Shown: positions 52,038 through 61,189 of the stretch, piece after piece
How the letters are laid out: every line of letters starts with the position of its first letter
Position numbering within the stretch: position 1 is the first letter of the stretch
NCBI RefSeq assembly: GCF_015533855.1
Contig: NZ_AP024154.1
Span: forward strand, 3,292,501 to 3,356,500
Direction: 5' to 3'
DNA length: 64,000 nucleotides
Source: Echinicola sp. 20G
GTDB lineage: Bacteria > Bacteroidota > Bacteroidia > Cytophagales > Cyclobacteriaceae
Position numbers and translations under genes: made by a program
Notes under the pieces: generated by a model
The model's database searches: none
The model's input: the letters and a program-made list of their open reading frames with translations, nothing else
Told to the model about the DNA's origin: nothing

Positions 52038-53504
52038 ATGAAAAGTATAAAAAGAATATGTAGCATTCTGATGATTTCCATAGTAGGCTTGATTTTAGAA
52101 GCTTGTACAGGGGATTTTGAAGAGATGAATACGGATCCTAATAATCCGGTGAGTATTTCGCCGGCCTTATTATTACCCAACGCCATTCAGGTTTCGGTAG
52201 ATAGATATTGGGGACATAGTACCAGGTTTGAGCGGTTGAACATTGATGCAGCGATGTGCTGGATGCAGCACTTGGCCAGAAATATATATATCAATGTTGA
52301 AGGTGATAGTTATGAAATTCCCTTGACTATTTCATCTGGGACTTGGGATGCACTGTATAATGATGCCTTGATTAATTTTGAAAGTGTTTTAAAGCTTTCG
52401 GCAGAAGATGGTGAGTTCCATAATAGTAACTATCAGGGAGTTGCCATAACGATGAAAGCCTTTACTTTTTCATATATGACAGATGTGTTTGGCCCGATTC
52501 CTTATTCAGAGGCATTAAAAGGAACAGCGGAAGAAGCTATTAATAGCCCCAAATACGATTCCATGGAGGAAATTTATGCAGGGTTATTGGAGGAACTGGG
52601 TACAGCCAATGCGCTTTTGGATGTAAATGGACCGGCTATCAATGGAGATATTCTTTTTGATGGAGATATTTTAAAGTGGAAAAAGTTTGCCAATTCCTTA
52701 AGACTGAAATTGGCAAATCATCAAGCTGAGCAAAAGCCAATGGAATCCCAAGCAGTAATGGCGGAAATTTTAGGTAATCCAAGTGTGTACCCGGTATTCA
52801 CAAATAACGATGATTTCGCTCAACTTCATCATGTAGATGTCATAGGCAGTAGAAACAAGATGTTTGATGTCTTCTCCACTCGATCAGATTGGAATATTAG
52901 CGAAACTTTGATTAACAAATTGTTGGAGTTGGATGATGATAGGATTACAGTTTATGCACTTCCCTTGGCTGATGGTTCGTATGCAGGTTTGCCTAATGGT
53001 CTCACTGATGCTGCAGCCAGTACTTATACCGCATCAACCATTGGGACAAAATTTCTTGATCCTACAGCCCCAAGTATTCTAATGAGCTATGCAGAGTTGC
53101 TTTTTATAAAAGCAGAAGCAGCATATGATGGGGATATTGATGGTGATCCGGCAGCTTTGCTGGAAGAGGCTATTGCTGCATCATTTGATCAGCATGGGTT
53201 GGATATGCCAGGTGATTATATGTCAAGGGTAGGCATGGTGGACAAAGAAGCTATAATGACTCAAAAATGGTTGGCACTTTTTGGGCAAGGGATTGAAGCT
53301 TGGACAGAATATAGAAGGACGGGATATCCGGTTTTTCCTCCTGCAAACCCAAATTCAGTTTTTTATAATGAAGGTGTTTTGCCTACCAGAATAGAATATC
53401 CTACCTCGGAATATTCTTTGAATAAGTCAGCTTTGGATGAAGGAGTGAGGATACTTGGTGGAGAAGATAATATGAGGGTACCACTTTGGTGGGTTGAAAA
53501 TTAA
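52038..53504 (+). CDS. SusD-like lipoprotein (SusD-like_2 type)
   Basis: A 488-residue lipoprotein with lipobox Cys23 (LILEAC). It starts with TGDFEEMNTDPNNPVSISPALLLPNAIQ, the signature of the second SusD family (starch-binding associating with outer membrane, PF12771-like), and continues with helical repeats including NYQGVAITMKAFTFSYMTDVFGPIPYSEAL and a C-terminal QKWLALFGQGIEAWTEYRRTGYP. It caps the preceding SusC-like transporter. Proteins of this subfamily occur both in peptide- and glycan-uptake loci, so the family name does not prove a sugar substrate. Confidence 0.92.
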   Translation: MKSIKRICSILMISIVGLILEACTGDFEEMNTDPNNPVSISPALLLPNAIQVSVDRYWGHSTRFERLNIDAAMCWMQHLARNIYINVEGDSYEIPLTISSGTWDALYNDALINFESVLKLSAEDGEFHNSNYQGVAITMKAFTFSYMTDVFGPIPYSEALKGTAEEAINSPKYDSMEEIYAGLLEELGTANALLDVNGPAINGDILFDGDILKWKKFANSLRLKLANHQAEQKPMESQAVMAEILGNPSVYPVFTNNDDFAQLHHVDVIGSRNKMFDVFSTRSDWNISETLINKLLELDDDRITVYALPLADGSYAGLPNGLTDAAASTYTASTIGTKFLDPTAPSILMSYAELLFIKAEAAYDGDIDGDPAALLEEAIAASFDQHGLDMPGDYMSRVGMVDKEAIMTQKWLALFGQGIEAWTEYRRTGYPVFPPANPNSVFYNEGVLPTRIEYPTSEYSLNKSALDEGVRILGGEDNMRVPLWWVEN

Positions 53505-53536
53505 AATATCCGATTCTATTTACGCTATTCAAAAAG

Positions 53537-53989
53537 ATGAAAAAGATGAAAAATATACTAGATAAAGTTTGGGGTATCCTGATGATGATTTTAGCCTTTG
53601 TTGCAGTGAGTTGTGAAGATGTTGATGATTTGGCGACTCCAAATGTGGCTTCACCTGTGCTTGTGCTTTTAGATGGAAGCTCCTTTCCAGCTGATGCTTC
53701 AGTTGGTGTAACGGCTACATTTATGGAACTTGATAAAAGTGGAATTTTAGACCATACAGTTGGTATCGACAGTATTCCTGTTTCAGATCTTCAAGTTTTG
53801 GTTTATATCAACCAAACAGAAGAAGTATCGGCTTTAGTGACTGATGGAGAAGGGAAAATAGATCTTAGTGTTTCTTGGGAGGCACTAGGCCTGTCGGCAG
53901 CATCTTCTGGGGATCAGGTAAGATTGGAATTTGCTGGAACCCATAAGAATGTGAGTTTTCGGAAATACCATACAGTACGTGTTGACTAG
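53537..53989 (+). CDS. Small acidic lipoprotein of unknown function in the second SusCD locus
   Basis: A 150-residue protein with a lipoprotein signal peptide and acylation Cys26 (FVAVSC) followed by acidic residues (EDVDD), which fits surface exposure. The rest looks like a small beta-sandwich, with VASPVLVLLDGSSFPADASVGVTATFMELD and a C-terminal SFRKYHTVRVD. I do not recognise a family. It lies 33 bases after the SusD-like gene and before a terminator, so it is the last gene of that operon and may be a substrate-binding accessory similar in position to SusE. A second ATG three codons in is possible. Confidence 0.6.
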   Translation: MKKMKNILDKVWGILMMILAFVAVSCEDVDDLATPNVASPVLVLLDGSSFPADASVGVTATFMELDKSGILDHTVGIDSIPVSDLQVLVYINQTEEVSALVTDGEGKIDLSVSWEALGLSAASSGDQVRLEFAGTHKNVSFRKYHTVRVD

Positions 53990-54352
53990 GTGCTGTATTT
54001 TCAATCATGTTAGTGATTAGTAATGGGTAATTCTATAGGTCGAAACCTAGGTGGCTTAGCTGTCTAGGTTTTTTTATAGATGTTTTAGATTTTAATTTGT
54101 AAATTATGATAATCATAGTTTAATTTTCAACCTGTTTTTTATGTTTTTAATATTTTTTGTTAAAAACTGGTTTAAAAATGAATTGTGAATAGAGGTGAGA
54201 GAGAGCAAGGTTGACATATATATAGAAGCCCAAAATAATTGATGATCGTTTAGAGGGCTGGATGTTTCTTTTCGGTGCAAACAAATCAGTAAACCCATTA
54301 CTGTAGAATTATTTATTAGAATACATCAATTTAAATTATAACCATTTCAACC
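53990..54352. other. Intergenic region before the Tat-exported aminotransferase
   Basis: 363 bases. It starts with the terminator at 54043-54074 and then is A+T rich. An almost symmetric 13-mer TATGAT-A-ATCATA (54105-54117) and a loose hairpin AACCTGTTTTT / AAAAACTGGTT (54129-54172) are visible. The promoter of the aminotransferase gene should lie here but shows no clear consensus. Confidence 0.5.
54043..54074 (+). terminator. Intrinsic terminator after the second SusCD operon
   Basis: AAACCTAG (54043-54050) pairs with CTAGGTTT (54064-54071), with a 13-base loop that can pair further, and the 3' arm runs into six T. It separates the lipoprotein gene from the aminotransferase gene. Confidence 0.82.
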
Positions 54353-55534
54353 ATGACAGCAAAAATCAACAGAAGAGCTTGGCTCAAGTCCAGTTTATTG
54401 GCAGCTGGAGGCATAGGTTTGGCTCCTTCATTAGTATCGGCAAGTACAACTCGTATATCTTCTCATGTGTCTCCCTTTAATCCTCAAAGTTTACTTTGGG
54501 AGCATGATCCAATGTATAAAGAGAAGGCTCCAGCCTTAAAGGCTCGGCTTTTAGCCAATGAAAATCCTTACGGTCCTTCCAAAAAAGTTATTTCCACGAT
54601 TTCCGATGCCGTTTCTTTAGGAAACAGATATGCCCATGGGGATGCCGCTACCCTGATTGATATGATTGCCGAGAAAGAAGGGGTCACTAAAGATCACATT
54701 ATGTTGGGGCCAGGTTCGACAGACCTTTTGGAGAAAACCGCCATTGTAAGATTTTTGGAAGGGGGAAATATAGTTTCAGCTGATCCTTCGTACATGTCTT
54801 TGATCAATACTTCAAGAAGAATCGGAGCTACTTGGAAGCCAGTTCCTCTTACTCAGGATTTTTCTCACGATCTAGATGGCATGGCAAAATCAGTAGACGA
54901 TGAAACAAAACTGGTTTATGTCTGTAACCCAAACAATCCAACTGGTTCTGTTACTGATCCAGCAAAACTCAAATCTTTCTGTAAAAAAGTGTCTGCCAAG
55001 ACACCGATTTTTGTGGATGAAGCTTACTTGGAGTTCATGGATAAGCCTGAGGAGAACACGATGGTAGGCCTAGTGGCAGAAGGACACGATGTTATTGTGG
55101 CAAGAACTTTTAGCAAAATCCATGGAATGGCCGGTTTGAGAATAGGCTATATCGTAGCGCTTCCTGAAAGAATAGAAAGCATTACCGATATGGTAAGAAG
55201 CACCATGGGTTTGTCCGTTACTTCCCTAAAGGGAGCCATAGTAAGTATGAATGAGGAAAAGTTTATTGCTGAATGTAGAAGCATGAACAAAGAATGTAGG
55301 GATTATGTCTACTCAGAATTGACAGGAATGGGATATGATGTGATTCCATCATCCACAAGCTTCATGATTTTTCCTATTGCAATGGAAGGTGATAAATTTC
55401 TTAAATCCATGTTTGCCGAAGGGGTTGGTGTACGAGCATATGAGTTCTTAGACAAACCATGGTGTCGCGTAAGTATGGGAACTATGCCAGAAATGGAGAT
55501 ATTCCTTGAGGCATTTAAGAAAGTAACAGTCTAA
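54353..55534 (+). CDS. Tat-exported class I/II aminotransferase (HisC-like)
   Basis: A 393-residue PLP enzyme of fold type I with a twin-arginine signal: INRRAWLKSSLLAAGGIGLAPSLVSAS at residues 5-31. The catalytic domain resembles histidinol-phosphate aminotransferase: LLANENPYGPS near the N-terminus, GPGSTDLLEKTA, CNPNNPTGS, the aspartate turn FVDEAYLEF, and the PLP lysine Lys255 in ARTFSKIHGMAGLRIGY. Tat export implies that it folds with its cofactor in the cytoplasm and works in the periplasm, unlike biosynthetic HisC. The AEC permease gene follows after 16 bases. The substrate is unknown; an amino-acid-like compound taken up by the upstream SusCD pair is a guess. Confidence 0.87.
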   Translation: MTAKINRRAWLKSSLLAAGGIGLAPSLVSASTTRISSHVSPFNPQSLLWEHDPMYKEKAPALKARLLANENPYGPSKKVISTISDAVSLGNRYAHGDAATLIDMIAEKEGVTKDHIMLGPGSTDLLEKTAIVRFLEGGNIVSADPSYMSLINTSRRIGATWKPVPLTQDFSHDLDGMAKSVDDETKLVYVCNPNNPTGSVTDPAKLKSFCKKVSAKTPIFVDEAYLEFMDKPEENTMVGLVAEGHDVIVARTFSKIHGMAGLRIGYIVALPERIESITDMVRSTMGLSVTSLKGAIVSMNEEKFIAECRSMNKECRDYVYSELTGMGYDVIPSSTSFMIFPIAMEGDKFLKSMFAEGVGVRAYEFLDKPWCRVSMGTMPEMEIFLEAFKKVTV

Positions 55535-55550
55535 AAATATTTGGCCTATT

Positions 55551-56669
55551 ATGAGTATAGCTATACAAAAAACCCTTTCTCTTTTGCTACTTATTGGCAT
55601 AGGTTTTTTGCTAAAAAGTAAATTGAATAAAGAGGAACACAAAAAAGGATTGAAGATTCTCATCCTTAACATTGCTTTGCCTGCAATTATTTTTGTGGCG
55701 CTTCTCAAAATTGAAATACAGCCTGATCTATTGTTTCTTCCTGTGTTGGCATTGCTGTTTAACTTGTTGATGTTGGTAGTAAGTAAATATGTGCTGCCCA
55801 TATATGGGATAGAGAATGATACATCTACTATGCGCACACTGATGATGCTTTTGCCTTCTCTGGCTCCTGGGCTCTCATGTTTCCCTTTTTTGGTAGAGTA
55901 CTTGGGGGATGAGGCCTTGGCATGGGGGGCTTTGGCGGACATTGGTAATAAAGTGTTTGTGTTGATTTTGACCTATTTACTGGCAATGAGTTGGTACTAC
56001 AAAGCCAATCATTCTGTTTCCCATTCCGGAAATCAGAAGGTAAAAGGGCTTTTGCTTTCCATGCTCAATGAACCGATAAATATGGTGATGATAGTGGCGA
56101 TTATCTTGCTGAGCTTTGGAGTTACACTTGAAAGTATGCCTTTGTTTTTGAGTGAAGCTATTGTACAGATGAAAAACTTAATGACACCACTCATTCTTAT
56201 ATTCATCGGTGTTGCAGCAGTCTTGAAATGGGATCAACTGAAAATGATCGTGTCTTTGTTGGCCTTTAGGTCAGGGATTACTTTTATTTTGAGTGGTTTG
56301 ATGGTGATGTTTGTGCCTATGCCGAGTGAAGCTGCAATACTGTTGGCGGTGGTTTTTCCTCAAAGCGCATGTAGTTTCTGGCCATTTGCTCATATGTCGG
56401 CTGTTTCTGGTATGGAAAAATTGGATGACAAAGTCCCTCACAAAGAAACGTTTGACTTAGGTTTGGGGCTTAACATTCTAGCTGTTTCACTTCCGTTCAG
56501 TACATTGGTGATTTTGGGTGTATTTAGCTCAGGAAGCTACTTTGTTAATCCATACCATATCTTTTTGGGTGGGATAATATTAATGGTACTCGCTGCGATT
56601 CCTGTTGTTTTTCAATTTTTCAGAAAGTCAAACATAGCCTATAAATTATCAGAGGAAGAAGCAGAGTAA
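55551..56669 (+). CDS. AEC-family transporter
   Basis: A 372-residue inner-membrane protein with about ten hydrophobic segments and the auxin efflux carrier (AEC) pattern: SLLLLIGIGFLLKSKLNKEEHKKGLKILILNIALPAIIF at the start, and a long C-terminal half with ILLAVVFPQSACSFWPFAHM. Bacterial AEC members move organic acids such as malate or malonate. It lies 16 bases after the Tat-exported aminotransferase and is probably co-transcribed with it, so a keto acid formed in the periplasm is a plausible cargo. A hairpin terminator follows. Confidence 0.85.
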   Translation: MSIAIQKTLSLLLLIGIGFLLKSKLNKEEHKKGLKILILNIALPAIIFVALLKIEIQPDLLFLPVLALLFNLLMLVVSKYVLPIYGIENDTSTMRTLMMLLPSLAPGLSCFPFLVEYLGDEALAWGALADIGNKVFVLILTYLLAMSWYYKANHSVSHSGNQKVKGLLLSMLNEPINMVMIVAIILLSFGVTLESMPLFLSEAIVQMKNLMTPLILIFIGVAAVLKWDQLKMIVSLLAFRSGITFILSGLMVMFVPMPSEAAILLAVVFPQSACSFWPFAHMSAVSGMEKLDDKVPHKETFDLGLGLNILAVSLPFSTLVILGVFSSGSYFVNPYHIFLGGIILMVLAAIPVVFQFFRKSNIAYKLSEEEAE

Positions 56670-56714
56670 TATTTGGTAATAGAGTTATATAGTTGAATGT
56701 TTAATATAGTGGTA

Positions 56715-56748
56715 GAAAAAGCTTCGTGATTGCGGGGCTTTTTCTTTT
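56715..56748 (+). terminator. Intrinsic terminator after the AEC transporter gene
   Basis: GAAAAAGC (56715-56722) pairs with GCTTTTTC (56737-56744), and four further pairs including two G-U extend the stem to 12 around a six-base loop. It is followed by TTTT. It lies between convergent genes; the A-rich 5' arm would give some termination in the other direction too. Confidence 0.78.
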
Positions 56749-56762
56749 AATATGGATAGAGG

Positions 56763-57425
56763 TTATGATTTTAATTTATCCTTTAGTAGTATGATCATCT
56801 CTTTTTTACTTTTTAGTTTTCCAAAGGTACTTTGGTAAGTTTTGGTTTTTAATAATTTAGGGAAGCTAATTCTGCCCTTAGAAATAGAATAAGACACTGT
56901 TAACGTTGGGTAGTTCAATAGTAAAATAATGGTTTGAATTCCATCGGTTCTAGTCGGAGAGAATCCTAGCTTTTGAGCAGTTATGGTATTAAGAATATAG
57001 CTAGTCCCTTCTAGGACCATGTCCTCAGTAAATTCATTTTCGTGCTTTTCAATAAATGTCAGAATGCCTTCAAGGTAATTGTGAATTATAAATTGGGTTC
57101 TTTTAAGTCCACTCTGAGAAAAATCAAGTACAAAATAATAGTCAAACAAAGTTCCGCCATGAAATATCACTTTGTTATTCGTCGGCTTTTCCGCAATAAA
57201 AAGAGGAGAATAATAATGTAGTTTTCCACTCTTTTTACCAGTTGGTGTGTCAACAAACGGTGCTGTGATAATTAGCCAAAAAGCAGCTATAAAACTTAGC
57301 CAGTAGAGTTTAGTAAGAATTGCTAGACTTATTATCAGACCAAAGACCAAAAAAATGATCATTCCAGCTAATATGATAAATCTCTTCTGCTCCTTGATAG
57401 GTTTTTGGTAAAATGGATGCTTCAC
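56763..57425 (-). CDS. Hypothetical membrane-anchored protein
   Basis: A 220-residue protein that I do not recognise. It begins with a basic tail and two adjacent membrane segments (FIILAGMIIFLVFGLIISLAIL and LYWLSFIAAFWLIITAPFV), followed by a soluble domain of about 150 residues with mixed strands and helices (KVIFHGGTLFDYYFVLDF, RTQFIIHNYLEGILTFIEKH) and a very basic end (KTKTYQSTFGKLKSKKEMIILLKDKLKS). It resembles small, lineage-restricted Bacteroidota proteins with a two-helix anchor and cytoplasmic domain. It is a single gene with opposite neighbours on both sides. Composition is more A+T and Lys-rich than its neighbours. Confidence 0.6.
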   Translation of the reverse strand: MKHPFYQKPIKEQKRFIILAGMIIFLVFGLIISLAILTKLYWLSFIAAFWLIITAPFVDTPTGKKSGKLHYYSPLFIAEKPTNNKVIFHGGTLFDYYFVLDFSQSGLKRTQFIIHNYLEGILTFIEKHENEFTEDMVLEGTSYILNTITAQKLGFSPTRTDGIQTIILLLNYPTLTVSYSISKGRISFPKLLKTKTYQSTFGKLKSKKEMIILLKDKLKS

Positions 57426-57753
57426 GTCTTAGGGTTTAATTAGCACTACTGAAATTAATACCATCTGTTTAAGTCACTAATAAAAGAATAACTATAGGGT
57501 ATTTAATTCATGTAGAAACTTACCAAATCTTCATTAAGTTTCGGACTTTGTTTTAGTATTTTTTAGCTTTGCCATTATTCTCCATGGGCTTGATAGGCTA
57601 TAGAAATTAAAACTAAAGTAATTTGATTGAATTGAAGTCAGTATTAGGCTTGGTTTAAATCAAAAAAGCCTATTTTTGGGCTTTCTTAACCAAAGAGGAA
57701 TTAATAGGTGCTTTTTGAATGTTTTGATAAGCACAAACCAAACAACCTAAAAA
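57426..57753. other. Intergenic region upstream of the pentose phosphate operon
   Basis: 328 bases between divergent genes. It contains the strong promoter at 57650-57678 and a hairpin overlapping it (AAAGCC, 57665-57670, with GGCTTT, 57679-57684). The leader from the predicted start (about 57686) to the rpiB ATG is about 70 bases. Nothing else stands out. Confidence 0.55.
57650..57678 (+). promoter_or_regulatory. Near-consensus Bacteroidota promoter of the rpiB-gnd-zwf-pgl operon
   Basis: TTG (57650-57652), an 18-base spacer and TATTTTTG (57671-57678) fit TTG-N17-20-TAnnTTTG. The -7 element is in the loop of a small inverted repeat AAAGCC/GGCTTT (57665-57684), which may serve as an operator. 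Confidence 0.68.
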
Positions 57754-58209
57754 ATGGAAATAGGTATTGCTGCAGATCATGCAGGCTTTGAGCAAAAACA
57801 AGAAGTATTGGAATGGTTAAAAGAAAATGGCTATTCAGTAAAGGATTTTGGGGCATATGACTTTGATGCTGCAGATGACTACCCTGATATTATCAAGCCG
57901 TTGGCGGTAGCCATTTCGAAGGGAGAGATTCAAAGAGGTATCGCCATTTGTGGAAGTGGAGTGGGAGTATCAGTGGCAGCCAATAAAGTTCCCGGAGTAA
58001 GGGCGGCGTTGGTTACAGAACCTTATTCTGCTCACCAAGGCGTGGAACACGATGATATGAATTTACTTTGTTTGGGAGGAAGGGTCATTGGTTTAGCTCT
58101 CATGCGCGAGTTGGTGGCCACTTTTTTAGCTGCAAACTACCAGCCTTTGGAGAGATTTCAGAGAAGATTAGGAAAAGTAATTGCCTTGGAAAAAGAGTTC
58201 AATAAATAA
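57754..58209 (+). CDS. rpiB: Ribose-5-phosphate isomerase B (RpiB/LacAB family)
   Basis: A 151-residue RpiB-type sugar-phosphate isomerase interconverting ribose- and ribulose-5-phosphate. The N-terminus MEIGIAADHAGFEQK carries the substrate-phosphate and base region, and the catalytic Cys lies in RGIAICGSGVGVSVAANK with the following RAALVTEPYSAHQGVEHDDMNLLCLGGR block. It opens an operon with gnd, zwf and pgl, which supports ribose-5-phosphate isomerisation over the galactose-6-phosphate variant. It is preceded by the near-consensus promoter at 57650-57678. Confidence 0.92.
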   Translation: MEIGIAADHAGFEQKQEVLEWLKENGYSVKDFGAYDFDAADDYPDIIKPLAVAISKGEIQRGIAICGSGVGVSVAANKVPGVRAALVTEPYSAHQGVEHDDMNLLCLGGRVIGLALMRELVATFLAANYQPLERFQRRLGKVIALEKEFNK

Positions 58210-58245
58210 GGGCATACAAAAGACCAAAAATTGAAATTTGATATA

Positions 58246-59646
58246 ATGGAACAATATGACTTTGGCATTGTTGGCCTAGGGGTGATGGGAAGAAATTTAC
58301 TGCTGAACATGGCTGATCATGGATTTGCAGTTGCTGGATTGGATTTAGATGAAGAAAAAGCCAATAGTTTAGAAAAAGAAGCAGCGGAAGGACATAAGGT
58401 AAAAGGCTTTACTTCAGCGGAAGCTTTTGTGAAATCCTTAAAGAATCCAAAGGCGATTATGCTTTTGGTTCCTGCAGGAAGGCCAGTAGATGCGGCAATA
58501 GCATCATTGTTGCCTCATTTGGATAGTGGAGATATTGTAGTTGATGGAGGTAATTCTTATTTCCCAGATACTGACAGAAGGTTCAGTGAACTGGCTGAAA
58601 AACATATTCACTTTTTCGGAATGGGAATTTCTGGAGGAGAAAAAGGAGCAAGGTTTGGTCCAAGTATGATGCCTGGAGGTGATGCGCAAGCTTATGAAAG
58701 GTTAAGGCCTGTTTTTGAGGCGATCGCTGCAAAAGTAGATGGAGAACCATGTGTGACTTACTTGGGAAAAGGTTCAGCCGGAAACTACGTGAAGATGGTT
58801 CATAATGGAATCGAATACGGCATTATGCAGCTAATCGCGGAGACCTATGATCTGATGAAGCGAGGATTAGGTTATAGTGATGGCCAGATCCAGGAGACTT
58901 TTGAAGCATGGAACAACAGTGAACTTCATTCATTTTTGATAGAAATCACAGCGAAGCTTTTAGCGAAAAAGGATGAGGAAACGGGAAAACAGCTGGTGAC
59001 ATTGATCTCTGATCGCGCCCGTTCTAAAGGAACTGGCAAATGGACTTCCCAGAATGCCATGGATTTACAGGCACCTGTTCCAGTGATTGATGTGGCCGTA
59101 TTGATGCGTGATATTTCCAAGTACAAGGAGGAAAGGATTGAAGCATCCAAAAGCCTTATTTGGAAAGGTGAAAAAGATACTGTAGAAACAAGTTCGGATG
59201 TTTTGAAAAACGCTTTCTACTTTGCAATGATCAATACCTATGCCCAAGGAATGGCACAATTGACTGTGGCCTCAAAGGAGTATGGATATGGGTTGAATTT
59301 GGAGGAAGTAGCCAAGATATGGAGAGGTGGATGTATCATCAGGGCTGTATGTTTGGAAGATTTTCGTCAAGCTTACCTCAAGAACCCTGAATTGCCTAAC
59401 TTGCTGCTGGATGAGAAAATCGGTGAGAGTTTAGTCAATACACAATCTGATATCAGGGAGGTGGTAAAGGTAGCTGTAGATAAAGGAATCCCAGCTCCTG
59501 CTTATATGGCTGCTTTGGGATATTTTGATGCTTATAGAAGTGAGACATTGTCCACCAATGTCATCCAAGCCCAAAGGGATTTCTTTGGTGCACACCAGTT
59601 TGAAAGAATAGATAAAGAAGGAGTTTTTCACGCCCAATGGGAATAG
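58246..59646 (+). CDS. gnd: 6-phosphogluconate dehydrogenase, decarboxylating
   Basis: About 466 residues, catalysing NADP+-dependent oxidation and decarboxylation of 6-phosphogluconate to ribulose-5-phosphate. The Rossmann motif GIVGLGVMGRNLLLNMADHGF is at residues 6-26; the active-site block GNYVKMVHNGIEYGIMQLIAE contains the catalytic Lys and His-Asn; and the C-terminal half is the expected helical dimer domain. The ATG at 58246 (MEQYDFGIVGLG) is preferred to the TTG at 58231. It follows rpiB after 36 bases and precedes zwf after 30 bases. The long form (about 470 residues) is usual for NADP-type enzymes. Confidence 0.95.
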   Translation: MEQYDFGIVGLGVMGRNLLLNMADHGFAVAGLDLDEEKANSLEKEAAEGHKVKGFTSAEAFVKSLKNPKAIMLLVPAGRPVDAAIASLLPHLDSGDIVVDGGNSYFPDTDRRFSELAEKHIHFFGMGISGGEKGARFGPSMMPGGDAQAYERLRPVFEAIAAKVDGEPCVTYLGKGSAGNYVKMVHNGIEYGIMQLIAETYDLMKRGLGYSDGQIQETFEAWNNSELHSFLIEITAKLLAKKDEETGKQLVTLISDRARSKGTGKWTSQNAMDLQAPVPVIDVAVLMRDISKYKEERIEASKSLIWKGEKDTVETSSDVLKNAFYFAMINTYAQGMAQLTVASKEYGYGLNLEEVAKIWRGGCIIRAVCLEDFRQAYLKNPELPNLLLDEKIGESLVNTQSDIREVVKVAVDKGIPAPAYMAALGYFDAYRSETLSTNVIQAQRDFFGAHQFERIDKEGVFHAQWE

Positions 59647-59676
59647 AAGGCGAGGAAGATTTTAAACAATAACACA

Positions 59677-61182
59677 ATGAAAACAACCAAAAAGGCGGAT
59701 CCGACCATCATTGTCATTTTCGGAGGTACAGGAGATTTGGCCAAACGTAAATTAGTGCCAGCATTTTATAACCTGTTTCTGGATGGATGGATGCCTAGCA
59801 AATTTGCCATCATAGGTTTGGGAAGAACCGAACTGGATAACGATGCCTATAAGAAGAGACTTTTCGATGGGCTAACTGAATTCTCCAGAAACGGAAAACC
59901 CGTACAGGAGAAGTGGGAGAAATTCAACCCTTCGATCAGCTATTTTCAGTCCAATATCAATGATGCCAAATCATATAAAGAGTTGGCCGAAAAGATGGAT
60001 AAAATAGATGAGGAATGGGGAGTTAGGGCAAATAGGCTTTTTTACCTTTCTGTTGCACCTCGATTTATCGAAACGGTGACCATGAACTTGAGCGAGTCAG
60101 GTTTGGCCAGTGATGATGTGTTGGACAGGATTATTATTGAAAAACCTTTTGGTACCAATAAAGCCACTGCCATTGAACTCAATGACATGTTGAGAAGGAC
60201 ATTTAAAGAAGAGCAGATATATAGAATTGACCATTATTTGGGTAAGGAAACTGTTCAGAATATCTTGGCTTTTCGTTTTGCCAATGCCCTTTTCGAACCT
60301 CTTTGGAATCGTAATTATATTGATTATGTGCAGATTACTGTGGCTGAGCAGGTAGGGGTAGAGGATCGCGGAGGTTATTATGAGGGATCAGGTGCATTAA
60401 GGGATATGATCCAAAATCACTTGCTGCAGATTCTTTGTATGGTGGCCATGGAAGCCCCCATTTCATTTGATGCAGAAGAGATTAGAAATAGAAAAGCAGA
60501 TGTCCTTAGAGCTGTAAGGAGGATCAAGCACGAAGATGTACATAAATTTGCTGTAAGGGGTCAATACGGTCCTGGCTGGGTTGAAGGAAAGAAAGTTCCT
60601 GGGTACAGGGAAGAAAAAGGGGTAGAGAAGGAGTCTGGTACGGAGACTTATGCGGCTATTAAGCTATATCTTGATAACTGGAGATGGCAAGGTGTGCCAT
60701 TTTATTTACGCACTGGAAAGCGCATGCCTGTCAAGACTTCTTCCATTACGATTCAGTTTAGACCTGTGCCACACTCTACTTTCTCAAGAGAGCAGGCAGA
60801 TAGCGTTATGCCCAATAGGTTAACAATCAATATTCAACCACAAATGGATATTAGGTTGAGGTTTACAGTGAAGCGCCATGGCTTGGAGATGAACTTGAAC
60901 CAAGCGGACATGATATATGATTATGATGCGTGTAGCACGCAGACGCCCGAGGCATATGAGACCTTATTGTTGGACGCAATGCGTGGTGACCCAACTTTGT
61001 TTATGAGGTCTGATCAGGTAGAAGAGGCTTGGGATGTAATCAGTTCAATTCTGGAAGTTTGGGAAAAAAGGCCTTCATTGGACTTTCCAAATTATGCCGC
61101 AGGTGCTTGGGGGCCGGAAAATGCTGAAGCACTGATAGCTAAAGACGGCCATGTATGGGCCTTGAACCTTCAAAAAGATTAA
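59677..61182 (+). CDS. zwf: Glucose-6-phosphate 1-dehydrogenase
   Basis: A 501-residue enzyme that oxidises glucose-6-phosphate to 6-phosphogluconolactone with NADP+, the first step of the oxidative pentose phosphate pathway. The cofactor motif is [18 protein letters not shown], the active site [14 protein letters not shown] contains the catalytic His and Lys, and the substrate-binding [16 protein letters not shown] block is conserved. Length is standard. The pgl gene starts seven bases after the stop. Confidence 0.97.
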   Translation: MKTTKKADPTIIVIFGGTGDLAKRKLVPAFYNLFLDGWMPSKFAIIGLGRTELDNDAYKKRLFDGLTEFSRNGKPVQEKWEKFNPSISYFQSNINDAKSYKELAEKMDKIDEEWGVRANRLFYLSVAPRFIETVTMNLSESGLASDDVLDRIIIEKPFGTNKATAIELNDMLRRTFKEEQIYRIDHYLGKETVQNILAFRFANALFEPLWNRNYIDYVQITVAEQVGVEDRGGYYEGSGALRDMIQNHLLQILCMVAMEAPISFDAEEIRNRKADVLRAVRRIKHEDVHKFAVRGQYGPGWVEGKKVPGYREEKGVEKESGTETYAAIKLYLDNWRWQGVPFYLRTGKRMPVKTSSITIQFRPVPHSTFSREQADSVMPNRLTINIQPQMDIRLRFTVKRHGLEMNLNQADMIYDYDACSTQTPEAYETLLLDAMRGDPTLFMRSDQVEEAWDVISSILEVWEKRPSLDFPNYAAGAWGPENAEALIAKDGHVWALNLQKD

Positions 61183-61189
61183 AAGAAAG

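Noticed and set aside
55448..55942. A 164-codon minus-strand reading frame across the aminotransferase/AEC junction
   Set aside because: It is antisense to two well-supported genes and shows no family pattern.
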